DNA of 35,878 nucleotides from Streptomyces sp. JHA26. GTDB taxonomy: Bacteria > Actinomycetota > Actinomycetes > Streptomycetales > Streptomycetaceae. Within the stretch, counting starts at the first letter, position 1, and every line of letters begins with the position of its first letter. The stretch covers positions 1 through 35,878 of the forward strand of contig NZ_BDJC01000066.1 in assembly GCF_002005565.1 (NCBI RefSeq). The letters are read 5' to 3'. The position numbers were made by a program, and so were the translations under genes. Below are positions 16,945 to 24,880 of the stretch, piece by piece. The notes beneath the pieces are model-generated. The model was not told where the DNA came from. It saw only the letters and a list, made by a program, of their open reading frames with translations, and ran no database searches.

Positions 16945-19242
16945 ATGCTCCCGCCCGAGGGAACCGGCCACCCCCTGCGCACCGCGATCGTCGGCGGGGG
17001 CCCCGGCGGCCTGTACACCGCCGCCCTCCTCAAACGCCTCGCTCCCGACCGCGAGGTCACCGTCTGGGAACGCAACGCCCCCGACGACACCTTCGGCTTC
17101 GGCGTCGTCCTGTCCGACGAGACCCTCGGCGGCATCGAACACGCCGACCCGGAGGCCTACGCGGCCCTCCGGAAGGACTTCGTGCGCTGGGACGACATCG
17201 ACATCGTCCACCGGGGCACCCGCCACACCTCCGGGGGACACCGCTTCGCCGCCCTGGGCCGCCGTCGCCTCCTGGAGATCCTGCACGCCCGCTGCCGCGC
17301 CCTCGGTGTGGACCTCCGCTTCCGCACCGAGGCCCCGCACCCGGACCGGCTCGCACGGGCGTACGACCTCGTCGTCGCCGCCGACGGGGTGCGCAGCACC
17401 ACCCGGGACGCCTACGCGGAGGTGTTCCGCCCGCACGTCACCGCCCACCGCTGCCGCTACATCTGGCTGGCCGCCGACTTCGCCCTCGACGCCTTCCGCT
17501 TCGAGATCGCCGAGACCGGACACGGCGTGATGCAGCTGCACGGATACCCGTACGCGGCCGACGCGTCGACCGTCATCGTCGAGATGCGCGAGGAGGTGTG
17601 GCGGGCGGCCGGCTTCCACGAGCTGGGCGAACGCGCCTCCGCCGACCGCTGCGCCGAGGTCTTCGCCGACGCCCTCGGCGGACGGCCGCTCAGGTCCAAC
17701 AGGTCGGCGTGGACCACCTTCCGCACGGTCGTCAACGAACGCTGGTCGCACGGCAACGTCGTCCTCCTCGGCGACGCCGCCCACACCGCCCACTTCTCCA
17801 TCGGCTCCGGCACCAAGCTCGCCGTCGAGGACGCCGTGGCGCTCGCCGCCTGCCTGGACGAGCAGCCCTCGCTCAAGGAGGCGCTGGCCGCCTACGAGGA
17901 GGAGCGGCGCCCCGTCGTCGCCTCCACCCAGCGGGCGGCCCGCGCCAGCCTGGAGTGGTTCGAGGACCTCGCCCGGTACCTGGACCAGCCGCCCCGCCGC
18001 TTCGCCTTCAACCTGCTCACCCGCAGCCGCCGCGTCACCCACGGCAACCTGCGGCTGCGCGACCCCCGCTTCACCGAGTCCGTCGAGCGCGAGTTCGGCT
18101 GCCCGCCCGCCACGCCCCCGATGTTCACCCCGTTCCGGCTGCGCGGCCTGACCCTGCGCAACCGCGTCGTCGTCTCCCCGATGGACATGTACTCCGCCAC
18201 CGACGGCGTCCCCGGCGACTTCCACCTGGTCCACCTGGGCGCCAGGGCGCTGGGCGGTGCCGGACTGGTGATGACCGAGATGGTGTGCGTCAGCCCGGAG
18301 GGCCGCATCACCCCCGGCTGCGCCGGCCTGTACACCGGACGGCAGGCCGAGGCGTGGCGGCGGATCACCGACTTCGCGCACGCCCGGGCGCCCGGCACCG
18401 CGATCGGCGTGCAGCTCGGGCACAGCGGGCGCAAGGGCTCGACCCGGCTGATGTGGGAGGGCATGGACGAGCCGCTCCCGGACGGCAACTGGCCCCTCGT
18501 GGCCGCCTCCCCGCTGCCGTACCGGCCGGACGGCCAGGTCCCGCGCGAGCTGTCCCGGGCGCAACTGACGGACGTGCGCGAGCAGTTCGCGGCCGCCGCC
18601 GCCCGCGCCGCGCGCGCCGGGTTCGACCTGCTCGAACTGCACTGCGCCCACGGTTACCTGCTCTCCGGCTTCCTCTCCCCGCTCACCAACCACCGCACGG
18701 ACGCCTACGGCGGCACCCTGGACAAACGGCTCCGCTTCCCGCTGGAGGTCTTCGACGCCGTACGCGGCGTGTGGCCGGAGGAGCGGCCCATGACCGTGCG
18801 GATCTCCGCGACCGACTGGGCCGAGGGCGGCACGAGCGCCGAGGAGGCCGTGGAGATCGCCCGCGCCTTCGCCGCGCACGGCGCCGACGCGATCGACGTG
18901 TCCACCGGACAGGTCGTGGCCGACGAACGGCCGGAGTTCGGGCGGTCGTACCAGACGCCCTTCGCGGACCGCGTCCGGCACGAGGCGGGCGTCCCGGTGA
19001 TCGCCGTCGGCGCCATCTCCTCCTGGGACGACGTCAACTCGCTGATCCTGGCCGGCCGCGCCGACCTGTGCGCCCTCGCCCGCCCCCACCTGTACGACCC
19101 GCACTGGACGCTGCACGCGGCGGCCGAGCAGGACTACACGGGCCCGGGCGCCGTCTGGCCGGCGCCGTACCGGGCGGGCAGCCGCCGCCCGCAGACCGGG
19201 CGCACCGACGCCCCCAAGCCCCGGCTCGCACTGCGCGACTGA
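16945..19242 (+). CDS. Fused aryl-CoA flavin monooxygenase / Old Yellow Enzyme-type reductase (anthraniloyl-CoA or salicylyl-CoA type)
   Basis: A 765-residue natural fusion. Residues 1 to about 385 are a group A FAD monooxygenase: GGGPGG at 17-22, a VVAADGVRS segment, and the second FAD motif GDAAHTAHFS starting at 276. From about residue 392 (MFTPFRLRGLTLRNRVVVSPM) it is an FMN-dependent OYE/NADH:flavin oxidoreductase with His566/His569 in LHCAHGYLLSGFL. This two-domain layout is that of 2-aminobenzoyl-CoA monooxygenase/reductase of Azoarcus evansii, which hydroxylates and then reduces the ring. Salicylyl-CoA 5-hydroxylase (SdgC) is homologous to the monooxygenase half. The ATG at 16945 has GGGAGG eight bases upstream; an ATG at 16924 lies inside the previous gene. 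Substrate assignment is inference from architecture and neighbours. Confidence 0.9.
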   Translation: MLPPEGTGHPLRTAIVGGGPGGLYTAALLKRLAPDREVTVWERNAPDDTFGFGVVLSDETLGGIEHADPEAYAALRKDFVRWDDIDIVHRGTRHTSGGHRFAALGRRRLLEILHARCRALGVDLRFRTEAPHPDRLARAYDLVVAADGVRSTTRDAYAEVFRPHVTAHRCRYIWLAADFALDAFRFEIAETGHGVMQLHGYPYAADASTVIVEMREEVWRAAGFHELGERASADRCAEVFADALGGRPLRSNRSAWTTFRTVVNERWSHGNVVLLGDAAHTAHFSIGSGTKLAVEDAVALAACLDEQPSLKEALAAYEEERRPVVASTQRAARASLEWFEDLARYLDQPPRRFAFNLLTRSRRVTHGNLRLRDPRFTESVEREFGCPPATPPMFTPFRLRGLTLRNRVVVSPMDMYSATDGVPGDFHLVHLGARALGGAGLVMTEMVCVSPEGRITPGCAGLYTGRQAEAWRRITDFAHARAPGTAIGVQLGHSGRKGSTRLMWEGMDEPLPDGNWPLVAASPLPYRPDGQVPRELSRAQLTDVREQFAAAAARAARAGFDLLELHCAHGYLLSGFLSPLTNHRTDAYGGTLDKRLRFPLEVFDAVRGVWPEERPMTVRISATDWAEGGTSAEEAVEIARAFAAHGADAIDVSTGQVVADERPEFGRSYQTPFADRVRHEAGVPVIAVGAISSWDDVNSLILAGRADLCALARPHLYDPHWTLHAAAEQDYTGPGAVWPAPYRAGSRRPQTGRTDAPKPRLALRD

Positions 19243-19257
19243 CCCGGCCGCACCCCG

Positions 19258-19281
19258 CCGGCACGGACGGTGCCGTGCCGG
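19258..19281. terminator. Hairpin between convergent genes
   Basis: The 9-bp arms CCGGCACGG (19258-19266) and CCGTGCCGG (19273-19281) are exact, with a 6-nt loop. It lies in the 76-base gap between the fused flavoprotein gene and the convergent PaaX-type regulator, so it may terminate both. Confidence 0.5.
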
Positions 19282-19318
19282 ACGCCGGGGACCCCTCGCC
19301 GCGGGACCCGGCGACGGC

Positions 19319-20149
19319 TCACTCCGCCTCCGGGGCCGCGTAGGCCGCCCCCGCGTCGCGGAGCCGCTCGTGCAACGCCCGGAAGACGGCCGCCGAGCGG
19401 GTGCCGGGCCAGTCGGCGGGCAGCAGCCGGGCCGGCAGGCCCGGATCGGTGTAGGGGAGGTGGCGCCAGGAGTCCAGGGCCAGCAGGTAGTCCCGGTACG
19501 CCTCCTCGGGCGGGGTGTCCGCACGGCGCTCCCAGGCCTGCAGCACGCGCGCGTGGCGGTCGAGGAACGCCTCGTGCGCCTTGGCGATCGCGGCCAGGTC
19601 CCACCACCGCGCCACCGCCTCGGCGGTCGGCGGGAAGCCCAGGTGCTCCCCGCGGAAGAGGTCCACGTAGGCGTCCAGGCCCAGGCGGGCCAGCGTGTGC
19701 CGGGTCTCCTCGTACAGCCGGGCCGGGGCGATCCACACGCCGGGGGCGGCGGTGCCGAAGCCCAGCCCGGCCAGGCGGGAGCGCAGCACGTGCCGTCTCT
19801 GCCGCTCCGACTCGGGCACGGAGAACACGGCGAGCACCCAGCCCTCGTCGGCGTACGGCGCGGTGGCGTAGATGCGCCGGTCCCCGTCCTCCAGCAACTG
19901 CCGCGCTTCGGGGGACAGTTCGTATCCGGCCGCGCCGCGGGCCGTTCGGGCGGGCAGCAGCAGTCCGCGCCGCTTCAGCCGCGACACCGACGAACGCACG
20001 GAGGGCGCGTCCACCCCCACCGCGGCCAGCAGCCGGATCAGTTCGGCGACGGGCACCGGGCCCGGCGCGAAACGGCCGTACGCGCCGTAGAGCGTGACGA
20101 TCAGGGACCTCGGGGTGTGCTGCGCGTGCTGGTCGGACACGTTGATCAT
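19319..20149 (-). CDS. PaaX family transcriptional repressor
   Basis: A 276-residue regulator. The N-terminal winged-helix domain (about residues 13-80: PRSLIVTLYGAYGRF, then SVRSSVSRLKRRGLLLP) is followed by the PaaX central and C-terminal domains (EGWVLAVFSVPESERQRRHVLRSRL, and WDLAAIAKAHEAFLDR near residue 190). PaaX controls phenylacetyl-CoA degradation genes in E. coli by sensing the aryl-CoA thioester. By analogy this protein should sense the CoA ester made by the adjacent ligase. It lies 25 bases downstream of the ligase gene on the same strand, so autoregulation within the operon is likely. The start has no strong ribosome binding site. Confidence 0.88.
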   Translation of the reverse strand: MINVSDQHAQHTPRSLIVTLYGAYGRFAPGPVPVAELIRLLAAVGVDAPSVRSSVSRLKRRGLLLPARTARGAAGYELSPEARQLLEDGDRRIYATAPYADEGWVLAVFSVPESERQRRHVLRSRLAGLGFGTAAPGVWIAPARLYEETRHTLARLGLDAYVDLFRGEHLGFPPTAEAVARWWDLAAIAKAHEAFLDRHARVLQAWERRADTPPEEAYRDYLLALDSWRHLPYTDPGLPARLLPADWPGTRSAAVFRALHERLRDAGAAYAAPEAE

Positions 20150-20174
20150 CTTAGATCGTCGGCATCATCCCTGG

Positions 20175-21908
20175 TCACCCCCGGGCCTCGGGGGAGGGCA
20201 GCAGCCTGTACCGCTGGAGCTTGCCGGTCGCCGTGCGCGGCAGCGCGTCCCGGAAGTGGAACTCGCGCGGGCACTTGTACGGCGCCAGCTCGGACCTGAG
20301 GTACGCGCGCAGGGCCTCGCTGTCCTGCTCGGCGCCGTCCCTCAGCACCACGTGGGCCACCACGACCTGCCCGCGCGCCGCGTCGGGCCGGCCCACCACC
20401 GCCGCCTCCGCCACGTCCGGGTACCGCAGCAGTGCGTCCTCCACCTCCGGCCCGGCGATGTTGTACCCCGCGGAGATGATCATGTCGTCGGCGCGTGCGA
20501 CGTAGCGGAAGTACCCGTCGGGCTCGCGGACGTAGGTGTCCCCGGTGATGTTCCAGCCGCCCCGCACGTACTCCCGCTGCCGCGGATCGGCGAGGTAGCG
20601 GCAGCCGACGGGTCCGCGCACCGCCAGCAGCCCGGGCTCCCCGTCCGGCACGGGCACGCCGTCCGCGTCCTGCACGCGCGCCTGCCACCCCGGCACCGGC
20701 ACGCCCGTGGTGCCGGGCCGTGCGGCGTCGTCGGCCGCCGAGACGAAGATGTGCAGCAGTTCGGTGGCGCCGATGCCGTTGATGATGCGCAGGCCGGTGC
20801 GCTCGTGCCAGGAGCGCCAGGTGGCCGCCGGCAGGTTCTCGCCCGCCGAGACGCAGCGCCGCAGGCACGTCACGTCGTACGCGTCCAGCTCGTCCAGCAT
20901 CGCCCGGTAGGCCGTCGGCGCGGTGAACAGCACCGACACCCGGTGCGCGGCGATCGCGGGCAACAGCTGCCGCGGCCCCGCCTGTTCGAGCAGCAGCGCG
21001 CTCGCCCCGGCCCGCATCGGGAAGATCACCAGCCCGCCGAGCCCGAAGGTGAACCCGAGCGGCGGACTGCCCGTGAAGAGGTCGTCCGCGCGCGGCCGCA
21101 GGACGTGCCGGGAGAAGGTGTCGGCGACCGCGAGCACGTCGCGGTGGAAGTGCACGCACCCCTTGGGGCGCCCGGTGGTGCCCGAGGTGAAGGCGATCAG
21201 CGCGACGTCGTCGGACGCGGTCGCCACGGCCGGGAACGGGGTGTGCGGCGCGGCGCCGTCCTCCGCACGGGTCAGCAGGTCGTCGGGCGCGTCCCCGCCG
21301 TACGTCGCGACCCGCAGCCCCGGGACCTCCGCCTTCGCGAGGTCGTCGACGGCGCGGACGTCGCACAGGGCGTGCCGCACGCGGGCGATCCCGCAGATGG
21401 TGCGCAGCTCGTGCGGGCGCTGCTGCGCCAGTACGGTGACCGCCACCGCGCCCGCCTTCAGCACCGCCAGCCAGCAGGCGGCCAGCCACGGGGTGGTGGG
21501 ACCGCGCAGCAGCACCCGGTTGCCGGGGACGACGCCGAGGTCACCGGTGAGCAGGTGCGCGAGCCGGTCGACGCGGACCCGCAACTGCCCGTACGTCCAG
21601 ACCTCCCCGGACGCGGTACGGAAGACCGGGCGGTCGTCGGGCGGGCCGGCGAGCAGCTCGGCCGCGCAGTTCAGACGGTCCGGATAGCGCAGCTCCGGCA
21701 GGTCGAAGCACAGCTCGGGCCACTGGTCGGGGGGCGGCAGGTGCTCGCGCGCGAACGTGTCGACGTGGGCGGAGGGGCACGGTCCGGCGCGGTGCGGTCC
21801 GGTGGGATGTCCGGCGGGGCGGGGGCCTGTCGCCCGGGGGCCTGCCGCCCGGGGATCCGCCACCCGGGGATCTGCGGCGGGCGGATCTGCGGCGTGTGGA
21901 CCTGCCAT
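20175..21908 (-). CDS. Aryl-CoA ligase of the benzoate/2-aminobenzoate-CoA ligase group
   Basis: A 577-residue ANL-superfamily adenylate-forming enzyme that activates an aromatic acid with ATP and CoA. The phosphate loop TSGTTGRPKG is at residues 241-250. The central motif is seen as NGIGATELLHIF, the hinge region as GYFRYVARADDMI, and the C-terminal catalytic lysine is K563 in RTATGKLQR. HVDTFAREHLPPPDQWPEL near residue 48 is typical of 2-aminobenzoate-CoA ligases. Residues 2-45 are an odd run of Ala-Asp-Pro-Arg-like repeats encoded by degenerate DNA repeats (21774-21905). The gene is divergent from the acyl-CoA dehydrogenase and followed by the PaaX gene. A weak GGGGG ribosome binding site precedes the ATG, so a later start that drops the repeats is possible. 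Confidence 0.88.
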   Translation of the reverse strand: MAGPHAADPPAADPRVADPRAAGPRATGPRPAGHPTGPHRAGPCPSAHVDTFAREHLPPPDQWPELCFDLPELRYPDRLNCAAELLAGPPDDRPVFRTASGEVWTYGQLRVRVDRLAHLLTGDLGVVPGNRVLLRGPTTPWLAACWLAVLKAGAVAVTVLAQQRPHELRTICGIARVRHALCDVRAVDDLAKAEVPGLRVATYGGDAPDDLLTRAEDGAAPHTPFPAVATASDDVALIAFTSGTTGRPKGCVHFHRDVLAVADTFSRHVLRPRADDLFTGSPPLGFTFGLGGLVIFPMRAGASALLLEQAGPRQLLPAIAAHRVSVLFTAPTAYRAMLDELDAYDVTCLRRCVSAGENLPAATWRSWHERTGLRIINGIGATELLHIFVSAADDAARPGTTGVPVPGWQARVQDADGVPVPDGEPGLLAVRGPVGCRYLADPRQREYVRGGWNITGDTYVREPDGYFRYVARADDMIISAGYNIAGPEVEDALLRYPDVAEAAVVGRPDAARGQVVVAHVVLRDGAEQDSEALRAYLRSELAPYKCPREFHFRDALPRTATGKLQRYRLLPSPEARG

Positions 21909-22035
21909 GGTGGTTCGCCCCCTTTGTCGTGGTGGGCTCGCGCATCGAGCGTATCGTGTCGGTGACGGAAGTCAACGGTGCGCGATAGCCTCGGGTGTGG
22001 CCCGGCGGGCAGGGGAGCAGGGGAAGGGACCGGCG

Positions 22036-23223
22036 ATGACCGCATTCTCGCTCGAACCGGAACAACTCGCCTGGTGCGCGCACCTGCGCGCCCTGGCCGC
22101 CGAACGACTGCGCCCCGTGGCCGACGAGGGCGAGCCGGGCCGCGTCAACCGCCCCCTCGTCGCCGCACTCGGCACCCTCGGCCTGCTGCCCCGCCTGTTC
22201 ACCTCCGGCGCCCTCGAGCTGTGCCTGATGCGCGAGTCCCTCGCCTACGCCTGCACGGAGGCCGAGACCGCGCTCGCCCTCCAGGGGCTCGGCGCCCACC
22301 CGGTGCACGCCCACGGCACCGAGGCCCAGCGCGCCCGCTGGCTGCCCCGCGTGAGCGACGGGACCGCGGTGGCCGCCTTCGCCCTCAGCGAGCCCGGCGC
22401 GGGCTCGGACGCGGCGGCCCTGGCACTGAGGGCCGAGCCGGCGGGGCGGACGCGGCCGGCCGGCGCCGTCCCGGCCGCGGAACCCGACGGCCGCTCCGCC
22501 TGGCGGCTCACCGGTGAGAAGTGCTGGATCTCCAACGCCCCCGAGGCCGACCTCTACACCGTCTTCGCCCGCACCACCCCCGGCGCCGGCGCCCGCGGCG
22601 TCACCGCCTTCCTCGTGCCGGCCGACCGTCCCGGCCTCACCGGCACCCCCCTCGCCATGCTCTCGCCGCACCCCATCGGCGCCCTGACCTTCGACGCCGT
22701 CCCCGTCACCGCCGACGACGTGCTCGGCGAGCCGGACCGCGGCTTCCGCGTCGCCATGGGCACCCTCAACCTGTTCCGCCCCAGCGTCGGCGCCTTCGCC
22801 GTCGGCATGGCCCGCGCGGCCCTGGACGCCACCCTGGCCCACACCGCGGCCCGCGACGCCTTCGGCGGCAGGCTCCGCGACCTCCAGGCCGTCTCCCACC
22901 AGGTCGCCGAGATGGCCCTGCGCACCGAGGCGGCCCGCCTCATGGTGTACGCGGCGGCGACGGCGTACGACGAGAACGCGCCGGACGTGCCGAAGCGCGC
23001 CGCGATGGCCAAGCTCCTCGCCACCGAGACCGCCCAGTACGTCATCGACAGGGCCGTCCAACTGCACGGCGCCCGCGCCCTGCAACGCGGCCACCCCCTC
23101 GAACACCTCTACCGCGAGGTCCGCGCCCCCCGCGTCTACGAGGGCGCGAGCGAGGTGCAGCGCGACATCATCGCCAAGGAGCTGTACCGCACCCAGGGCA
23201 CGACCGGGGAGGCCGGCGCATGA
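22036..23223 (+). CDS. Acyl-CoA dehydrogenase
   Basis: A 395-residue flavin-dependent acyl-CoA dehydrogenase. The N-terminal helical domain is followed by the FAD/substrate loop AAFALSEPGAGSDAAAL (about residues 112-130) and EKCWISNAP. The C-terminal helical domain ends with YEGASEVQRDII, whose Glu369 is the likely catalytic base. Compared with family members there is a short Ala/Pro/Arg-rich insertion at about 135-153. It would oxidise an alicyclic or ring-opened CoA thioester in the same route as the hydratase. The gene is divergent from the ligase, with a 127-base shared promoter region. The stop overlaps the Rid gene start (ATGA). Confidence 0.9.
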   Translation: MTAFSLEPEQLAWCAHLRALAAERLRPVADEGEPGRVNRPLVAALGTLGLLPRLFTSGALELCLMRESLAYACTEAETALALQGLGAHPVHAHGTEAQRARWLPRVSDGTAVAAFALSEPGAGSDAAALALRAEPAGRTRPAGAVPAAEPDGRSAWRLTGEKCWISNAPEADLYTVFARTTPGAGARGVTAFLVPADRPGLTGTPLAMLSPHPIGALTFDAVPVTADDVLGEPDRGFRVAMGTLNLFRPSVGAFAVGMARAALDATLAHTAARDAFGGRLRDLQAVSHQVAEMALRTEAARLMVYAAATAYDENAPDVPKRAAMAKLLATETAQYVIDRAVQLHGARALQRGHPLEHLYREVRAPRVYEGASEVQRDIIAKELYRTQGTTGEAGA

Positions 23224-23618
23224 CCGCCGAACGCGTGAACCCGCCCGACCTCTCCCCGCCCACCGGCTTCTCCCACGCCGTCGTCGCCACCGGCACCCGC
23301 GTCGTCTTCCTGGCCGGCCAGACCGCGCTGGACACCGACGGGAAGGTCAGCGGCGACACCCTCCCCGAACAGTTCGAGAAGGCCCTCGCCAACCTTCTCG
23401 CCGCCCTGCGCGCCGCCGGCGGCACCCCCGCCGACCTGGCCCGCGTCACCGTCTACGCCACCGACGTGGCCGACTACCGCCGCCACGCCGCCGGTCTCGG
23501 CCGCACCTGGCGCGCGCTCGCCGGCCGCGACTACCCGGCGATGGCGGTCGTGCAGGTCGTCCGCCTGTGGGACGAGCGGGCGCTGGTGGAACTGGACGGG
23601 TTCGCCGTACTGCCCTGA
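23220..23618 (+). CDS. Rid (YjgF/YER057c/UK114) family protein lacking the RidA catalytic arginine
   Basis: A 132-residue trimeric-type Rid fold: VVFLAGQTALDTDGKV, EQFEKALANLLAALRAAGG and RVTVYATDVADYRR are characteristic. Canonical RidA hydrolyses enamines or imines with Arg105, found in PARSCVEV. The same stretch here reads YPAMAVVQV, with Met108 in place of that arginine. It therefore belongs to a Rid subgroup without the known deaminase residue. It is coupled to the acyl-CoA dehydrogenase by an ATGA overlap, so it probably acts in the same catabolic route, perhaps on an amino- or imino-CoA intermediate or as a tautomerase-like enzyme. That role is inference. Confidence 0.87.
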   Translation: MTAERVNPPDLSPPTGFSHAVVATGTRVVFLAGQTALDTDGKVSGDTLPEQFEKALANLLAALRAAGGTPADLARVTVYATDVADYRRHAAGLGRTWRALAGRDYPAMAVVQVVRLWDERALVELDGFAVLP

Positions 23619-23785
23619 GGGCCCCGCCGCGGTGCGACGGCACGGCCGTCGGGCAGCAGCTCACCGGTGTCGTCGAAGACGATGCCGCCGTCGCACAGCA
23701 GGTTCCACCCCTGCTCGGGACGGGCGGCGACGACGTGCGCGCCGGGGGAGTCGGCTGCGGGGCAGGAAGGCCGGTGGGAACACAT
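23531..23785 (-). CDS. DUF5999 family small protein
   Basis: An 84-residue protein starting MCSHRPSCPAADS, with EQGWNLLCDGGIVFDDTGELLPDG following. This pattern matches, from memory, the small Streptomyces family DUF5999, whose members are usually about 65-70 residues. GGAGG is seven bases before the ATG. The Arg/Ser/Thr-rich C-terminal tail (after about residue 60) looks like readthrough past the family's usual end, and its coding overlaps the 3' end of the convergent Rid gene by 88 bases. No function known. Confidence 0.72.
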   Translation of the reverse strand: MCSHRPSCPAADSPGAHVVAARPEQGWNLLCDGGIVFDDTGELLPDGRAVAPRRGPQGSTANPSSSTSARSSHRRTTCTTAIAG

Positions 23786-24028
23786 GGCGCACCTCCACGT
23801 CGTGAGGGCCGTCCCGTCGGTGGGACCACCCGTACGGACCGACCGTGCGCCCCGCGGCCGCCCGCCGCCAAGGGGCCGCGGCCGAACGTGACGAGACCCG
23901 GACGACACGGCGACGGTTCCACGACGGCCGATGCGGACTCGCCACCGAAGGGGTGAGGGTCACTGCCTTCGGGCCGTCCGCCCGGTACGAGTGGAATCCC
24001 TCATTCCGATCCGACCGGGAGGTCTCCC

Positions 24029-24463
24029 ATGTCCCTGCGCCCCACCGCCCTCGCCGCCCTCGCCGCGGCCGCCGGCGCCGCCCTGCTGCTGCCGGCCGCC
24101 CCCGCCGCGACCGCGAAGGCCGCCCCCACCGAGACGGTCACCGTCGACTCCACCGGCCGCGTCGCCGCGGACGGCACGGTCACCCTCTCCGGGACCTACC
24201 GCTGCGTGCCCGGCACCGGACCGGTGTACGTCAGCTCCACCGTGAGCCAGGGCGACTCCGACGGGTACGGCATCGGAGGCACCCGCGCGGTGTGCGACGG
24301 CGTCCTGCACCACTGGACCAACACCGGCACGCCCTCCCGCGTCCTGGAGCCCGGCGCGGCCCACGTCGACGCCACCCTGCTGGAGCTGCGGCCGTTCGGC
24401 ATCATCCCGCTGCCGACCTTCCACGCCCTGAGCAAGCAGGACATCACGCTGGTCCGGGCCTGA
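24029..24463 (+). CDS. Secreted DUF6299 family protein
   Basis: A 144-residue exported protein. A Sec signal peptide is clear: MSLRPTAL, then a long Ala/Leu core, with a likely AxA cleavage around residue 30. The mature part opens ETVTVDSTGRVAADGTVTLSG and contains GTYRCVPGTGPVYVSSTVSQ, a beta-rich pattern that I associate with DUF6299, plus two cysteines (in YRC and AVCDG) that could form a disulfide. GGGAGG lies six bases before the ATG. It is followed by a strong terminator. Function unknown; probably extracellular. Confidence 0.75.
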   Translation: MSLRPTALAALAAAAGAALLLPAAPAATAKAAPTETVTVDSTGRVAADGTVTLSGTYRCVPGTGPVYVSSTVSQGDSDGYGIGGTRAVCDGVLHHWTNTGTPSRVLEPGAAHVDATLLELRPFGIIPLPTFHALSKQDITLVRA

Positions 24464-24477
24464 GGGCGCGAACGCTC

Positions 24478-24520
24478 CGGGGAGGCGCCGCCGAACGGGA
24501 CGAACGGCGGCGCCTCCCCG
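24478..24520. terminator. Hairpin terminator after the DUF6299 gene
   Basis: A perfect 16-bp stem (24478-24493 with 24505-24520; arm core GGGGAGGCGCCGCCG) and an 11-nt loop, starting 15 bases past the stop codon. Confidence 0.75.
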
Positions 24521-24695
24521 CCACCGCCCGGCGGCCGAAGGAACACCGCGCGGGGACCGGCCCCTCGGGCGCCCGTCGACGTCCCGCTGGGAAGTGCGCC
24601 CGGCGCGTGCCCACGTGTGGCCGCGCAGGGACGAGGAAGGGCCGCTGCGCATGTCCACCACCGCCGTCCCGGCCCCTACGGGAATCCCGGGACCG

Positions 24696-24836
24696 TCATG
24701 CGGTCCCGGTCCTGCCGGCCAGTGCGCGGTCGAGGAGGGGCAGCAGACGGTCCCAGTGGAGCCGGAGCGCGGCGGGATCGAAGGCGTCGGTGTCCGACAT
24801 GGTGAAGCCGTGGACGGTGCCGGGGTGGATCTCGGC
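24696..24836 (-). pseudogene. C-terminal remnant of a dienelactone hydrolase
   Basis: A 46-codon stretch ending in TGA reads AEIHPGTVHGFTMSDTDAF, then LRLHWDRLLPLLDRALAG. This is the C-terminal end of dienelactone hydrolase family proteins, including the catalytic-triad His in VHGF. Nothing upstream in this or another frame resembles the rest of the roughly 230-residue enzyme; instead the M20 amidohydrolase gene ends 45 bases away. It is best explained as the leftover of a gene replaced or deleted by recombination. The short ATG-started frame inside it is not likely to be a gene of its own. Confidence 0.65.
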
Positions 24837-24880
24837 TGGTCCACACGCCGGACGGCCCGTCGGGGGAGAGGGTGGCTCCT

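Noticed and set aside
16945..19242. Firm naming as salicylyl-CoA 5-hydroxylase (sdgC)
   Set aside because: The fused OYE half and the lack of a gentisate dioxygenase fit anthraniloyl-CoA chemistry better; substrate left open.
16879..19524. An 881-codon minus-strand frame over the fused flavoprotein
   Set aside because: Shadow frame with no recognisable domains.
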